DNA of 16,767 nucleotides, taken from GCA-001735895 sp964651385 (GTDB lineage: Bacteria; Pseudomonadota; Gammaproteobacteria; GCA-001735895). Each line of letters begins with the position of its first letter. Within the stretch, counting starts at the first letter, position 1. Made by a program: the position numbers and the translations under genes. The notes below the pieces were generated by a model. That model was not told where the DNA came from, ran no database searches, and saw only the letters and a list, made by a program, of their open reading frames with translations. Of this stretch, positions 16,070 to 16,767 are shown in pieces. The stretch covers positions 1 through 16,767 of the forward strand of contig CAZYYM010000079.1 of the NCBI GenBank assembly GCA_964651385.1, given 5' to 3'.

Positions 16070-16099
16070 CTACTGCTACCGTATTCCAGGTGGCAGTAG
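16070..16099 (+). terminator. intergenic stem-loop between binding-protein gene and puuD
   Basis: CTACTGCTACC (16070-16080) pairs with GGTGGCAGTAG (16089-16099): 11 bp with one G-U pair and an 8-nt loop, beginning 15 nt after the BMP stop. No clean U-run follows. It may be a partial terminator or a 3' stabiliser that sets the transporter-to-puuD ratio. It also overlaps an in-frame GTG at 16090, which argues against that codon as the puuD start. Confidence 0.5.
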
Positions 16100-16131
16100 T
16101 TCCAATTGCCAATATTTTATTGACCTCTCAA

Positions 16132-16740
16132 ATGGAAATCTATCTTCTCGACTGGGCAAATTTACTCATCCGCTGGTTACACCTGATTACGGGAGTAGCC
16201 TGGATAGGGGCATCGTTTTATTTCGTCATGCTCGACAGTTCGCTACGCAAACCGGTTAAATTTGCTGACAGCGAACGCGGGGTATCCGGCGAACTTTGGG
16301 CGGTCCATGGCGGGGGTGTATATCACAGTCAGAAATACATGGTTGGTCCATTAGGTGAACCCTTGTCGGAGCATTTGCACTGGTCGAAATGGGAAGCTTA
16401 TACGACCTGGTTATCGGGTATGGGGCTGCTTGCAATCGTTTACTGGATAGGTGCAAAAACCTATCTCATCGATCAACAAGTCATGGCTTTGACAGCCTTG
16501 CAGGCAATCGGCATCAGCATTGTATTTCTGGTTTTCGGGTGGCTGATTTACAACACGCTTTGTCGCTTGCTAAGGGGTAAAGAAACCGTGTTAGCCGCAA
16601 TTATTTTTATTTTGATAGTTGCCGCTTCTTGGTTACTTTTCCAGATATTTAGTGCGCGGGCAGCCTATTTGCACGTCGGTGCAGTGATTGGCACCATCAT
16701 GGTTGCCAATGTCTTCTTTAAAATTATTCCTGTCCAGTGA
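16132..16740 (+). CDS. puuD: PuuD membrane urate oxidase, N-terminal part ended by an in-frame TGA
   Basis: Integral-membrane urate oxidase that converts urate to 5-hydroxyisourate; in full-length family members a C-terminal cytochrome c takes the electrons. 202 codons are visible before the stop. Family sequence: LLDWANLLIRWLHLITGVAWIGASFYFVMLD (first membrane segment), HGGGVYHSQKYMVGP, HLHWSKWEAYTTWLSGMGLLAIVYWIGA and FSARAAYLHVGAVIGTIMVANVFFKIIPVQ, with about five hydrophobic segments in all. I start at ATG 16132, which gives the family's MEIYLLDW beginning; an in-frame GTG at 16090 lies inside a stem-loop. No strong ribosome site is visible. Homologues are about 400 aa and continue after the IIP.Q block with a conserved Arg, where this sequence has TGA (16738-16740). 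The frame stays open and family-like (EIVAV) for the last 27 nt of the window. It may be a nonsense mutation, a base error or true truncation. Confidence 0.82.
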   Translation: MEIYLLDWANLLIRWLHLITGVAWIGASFYFVMLDSSLRKPVKFADSERGVSGELWAVHGGGVYHSQKYMVGPLGEPLSEHLHWSKWEAYTTWLSGMGLLAIVYWIGAKTYLIDQQVMALTALQAIGISIVFLVFGWLIYNTLCRLLRGKETVLAAIIFILIVAASWLLFQIFSARAAYLHVGAVIGTIMVANVFFKIIPVQ

Positions 16741-16767
16741 GAAATCGTTGCTGTCACTCGCATCGGA

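Noticed and set aside
1..16767. Search for CRISPR arrays, insertion sequences, tRNA genes and long repeats
   Set aside because: No regularly spaced repeats, transposase motifs, terminal inverted repeats or tRNA-like structures were seen; codon use and gene style look uniform along the window.

Overview
The window reads as a piece of a gammaproteobacterial chromosome, probably from a draft or metagenome assembly, because a run of exactly 100 Ns at 15117-15216 looks like a scaffold-gap placeholder. The gammaproteobacterial call is inference. It rests on a two-component pair that resembles enterobacterial BaeS/BaeR along its length and on moderate base composition. I see no rRNA, tRNA, CRISPR array, transposase or phage gene.

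Left part (1-4717, mostly rightward): a BaeS-like sensor kinase and BaeR-like regulator separated by 4 nt are followed by a small secreted Spy/CpxP-like protein, a typical BaeR target in E. coli. This looks like a self-contained envelope-stress module. A perfect 9-bp stem-loop separates it from a lipoprotein di-heme cytochrome c peroxidase (MauG/CcpA family). After a 237-nt intergenic stretch comes a GNAT acetyltransferase of the phosphinothricin acetyltransferase type.

Right part (4719-16767): a purine-degradation locus. Leftward, a GntR/FCD regulator and puuE (allantoinase) form a two-gene unit. Rightward from the same 141-nt divergent promoter region run 5-hydroxyisourate hydrolase, xdhA, xdhB, xdhC, an ABC ATPase, two permeases, a BMP-family binding protein (N-terminus lost in the gap) and puuD (membrane urate oxidase). 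Genes are spaced by a few nt or overlap up to the second permease, so they are probably one transcript. The divergent region has a perfect palindrome and a near copy 22 bp away, good candidates for the GntR operator.

The logic is import of a purine (substrate inferred), then hypoxanthine/xanthine to urate (XdhAB, matured by XdhC), urate to 5-hydroxyisourate (PuuD), to OHCU (HIU hydrolase), and allantoin to allantoate (PuuE). The OHCU decarboxylase step is not encoded here. The most notable anomaly is an in-frame TGA inside puuD, 27 nt before the window end, where the homologous reading frame appears to continue and relatives have a conserved Arg. I do not find a convincing wholly new system. 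The locus is a recognisable ureide pathway with several specific points worth checking.
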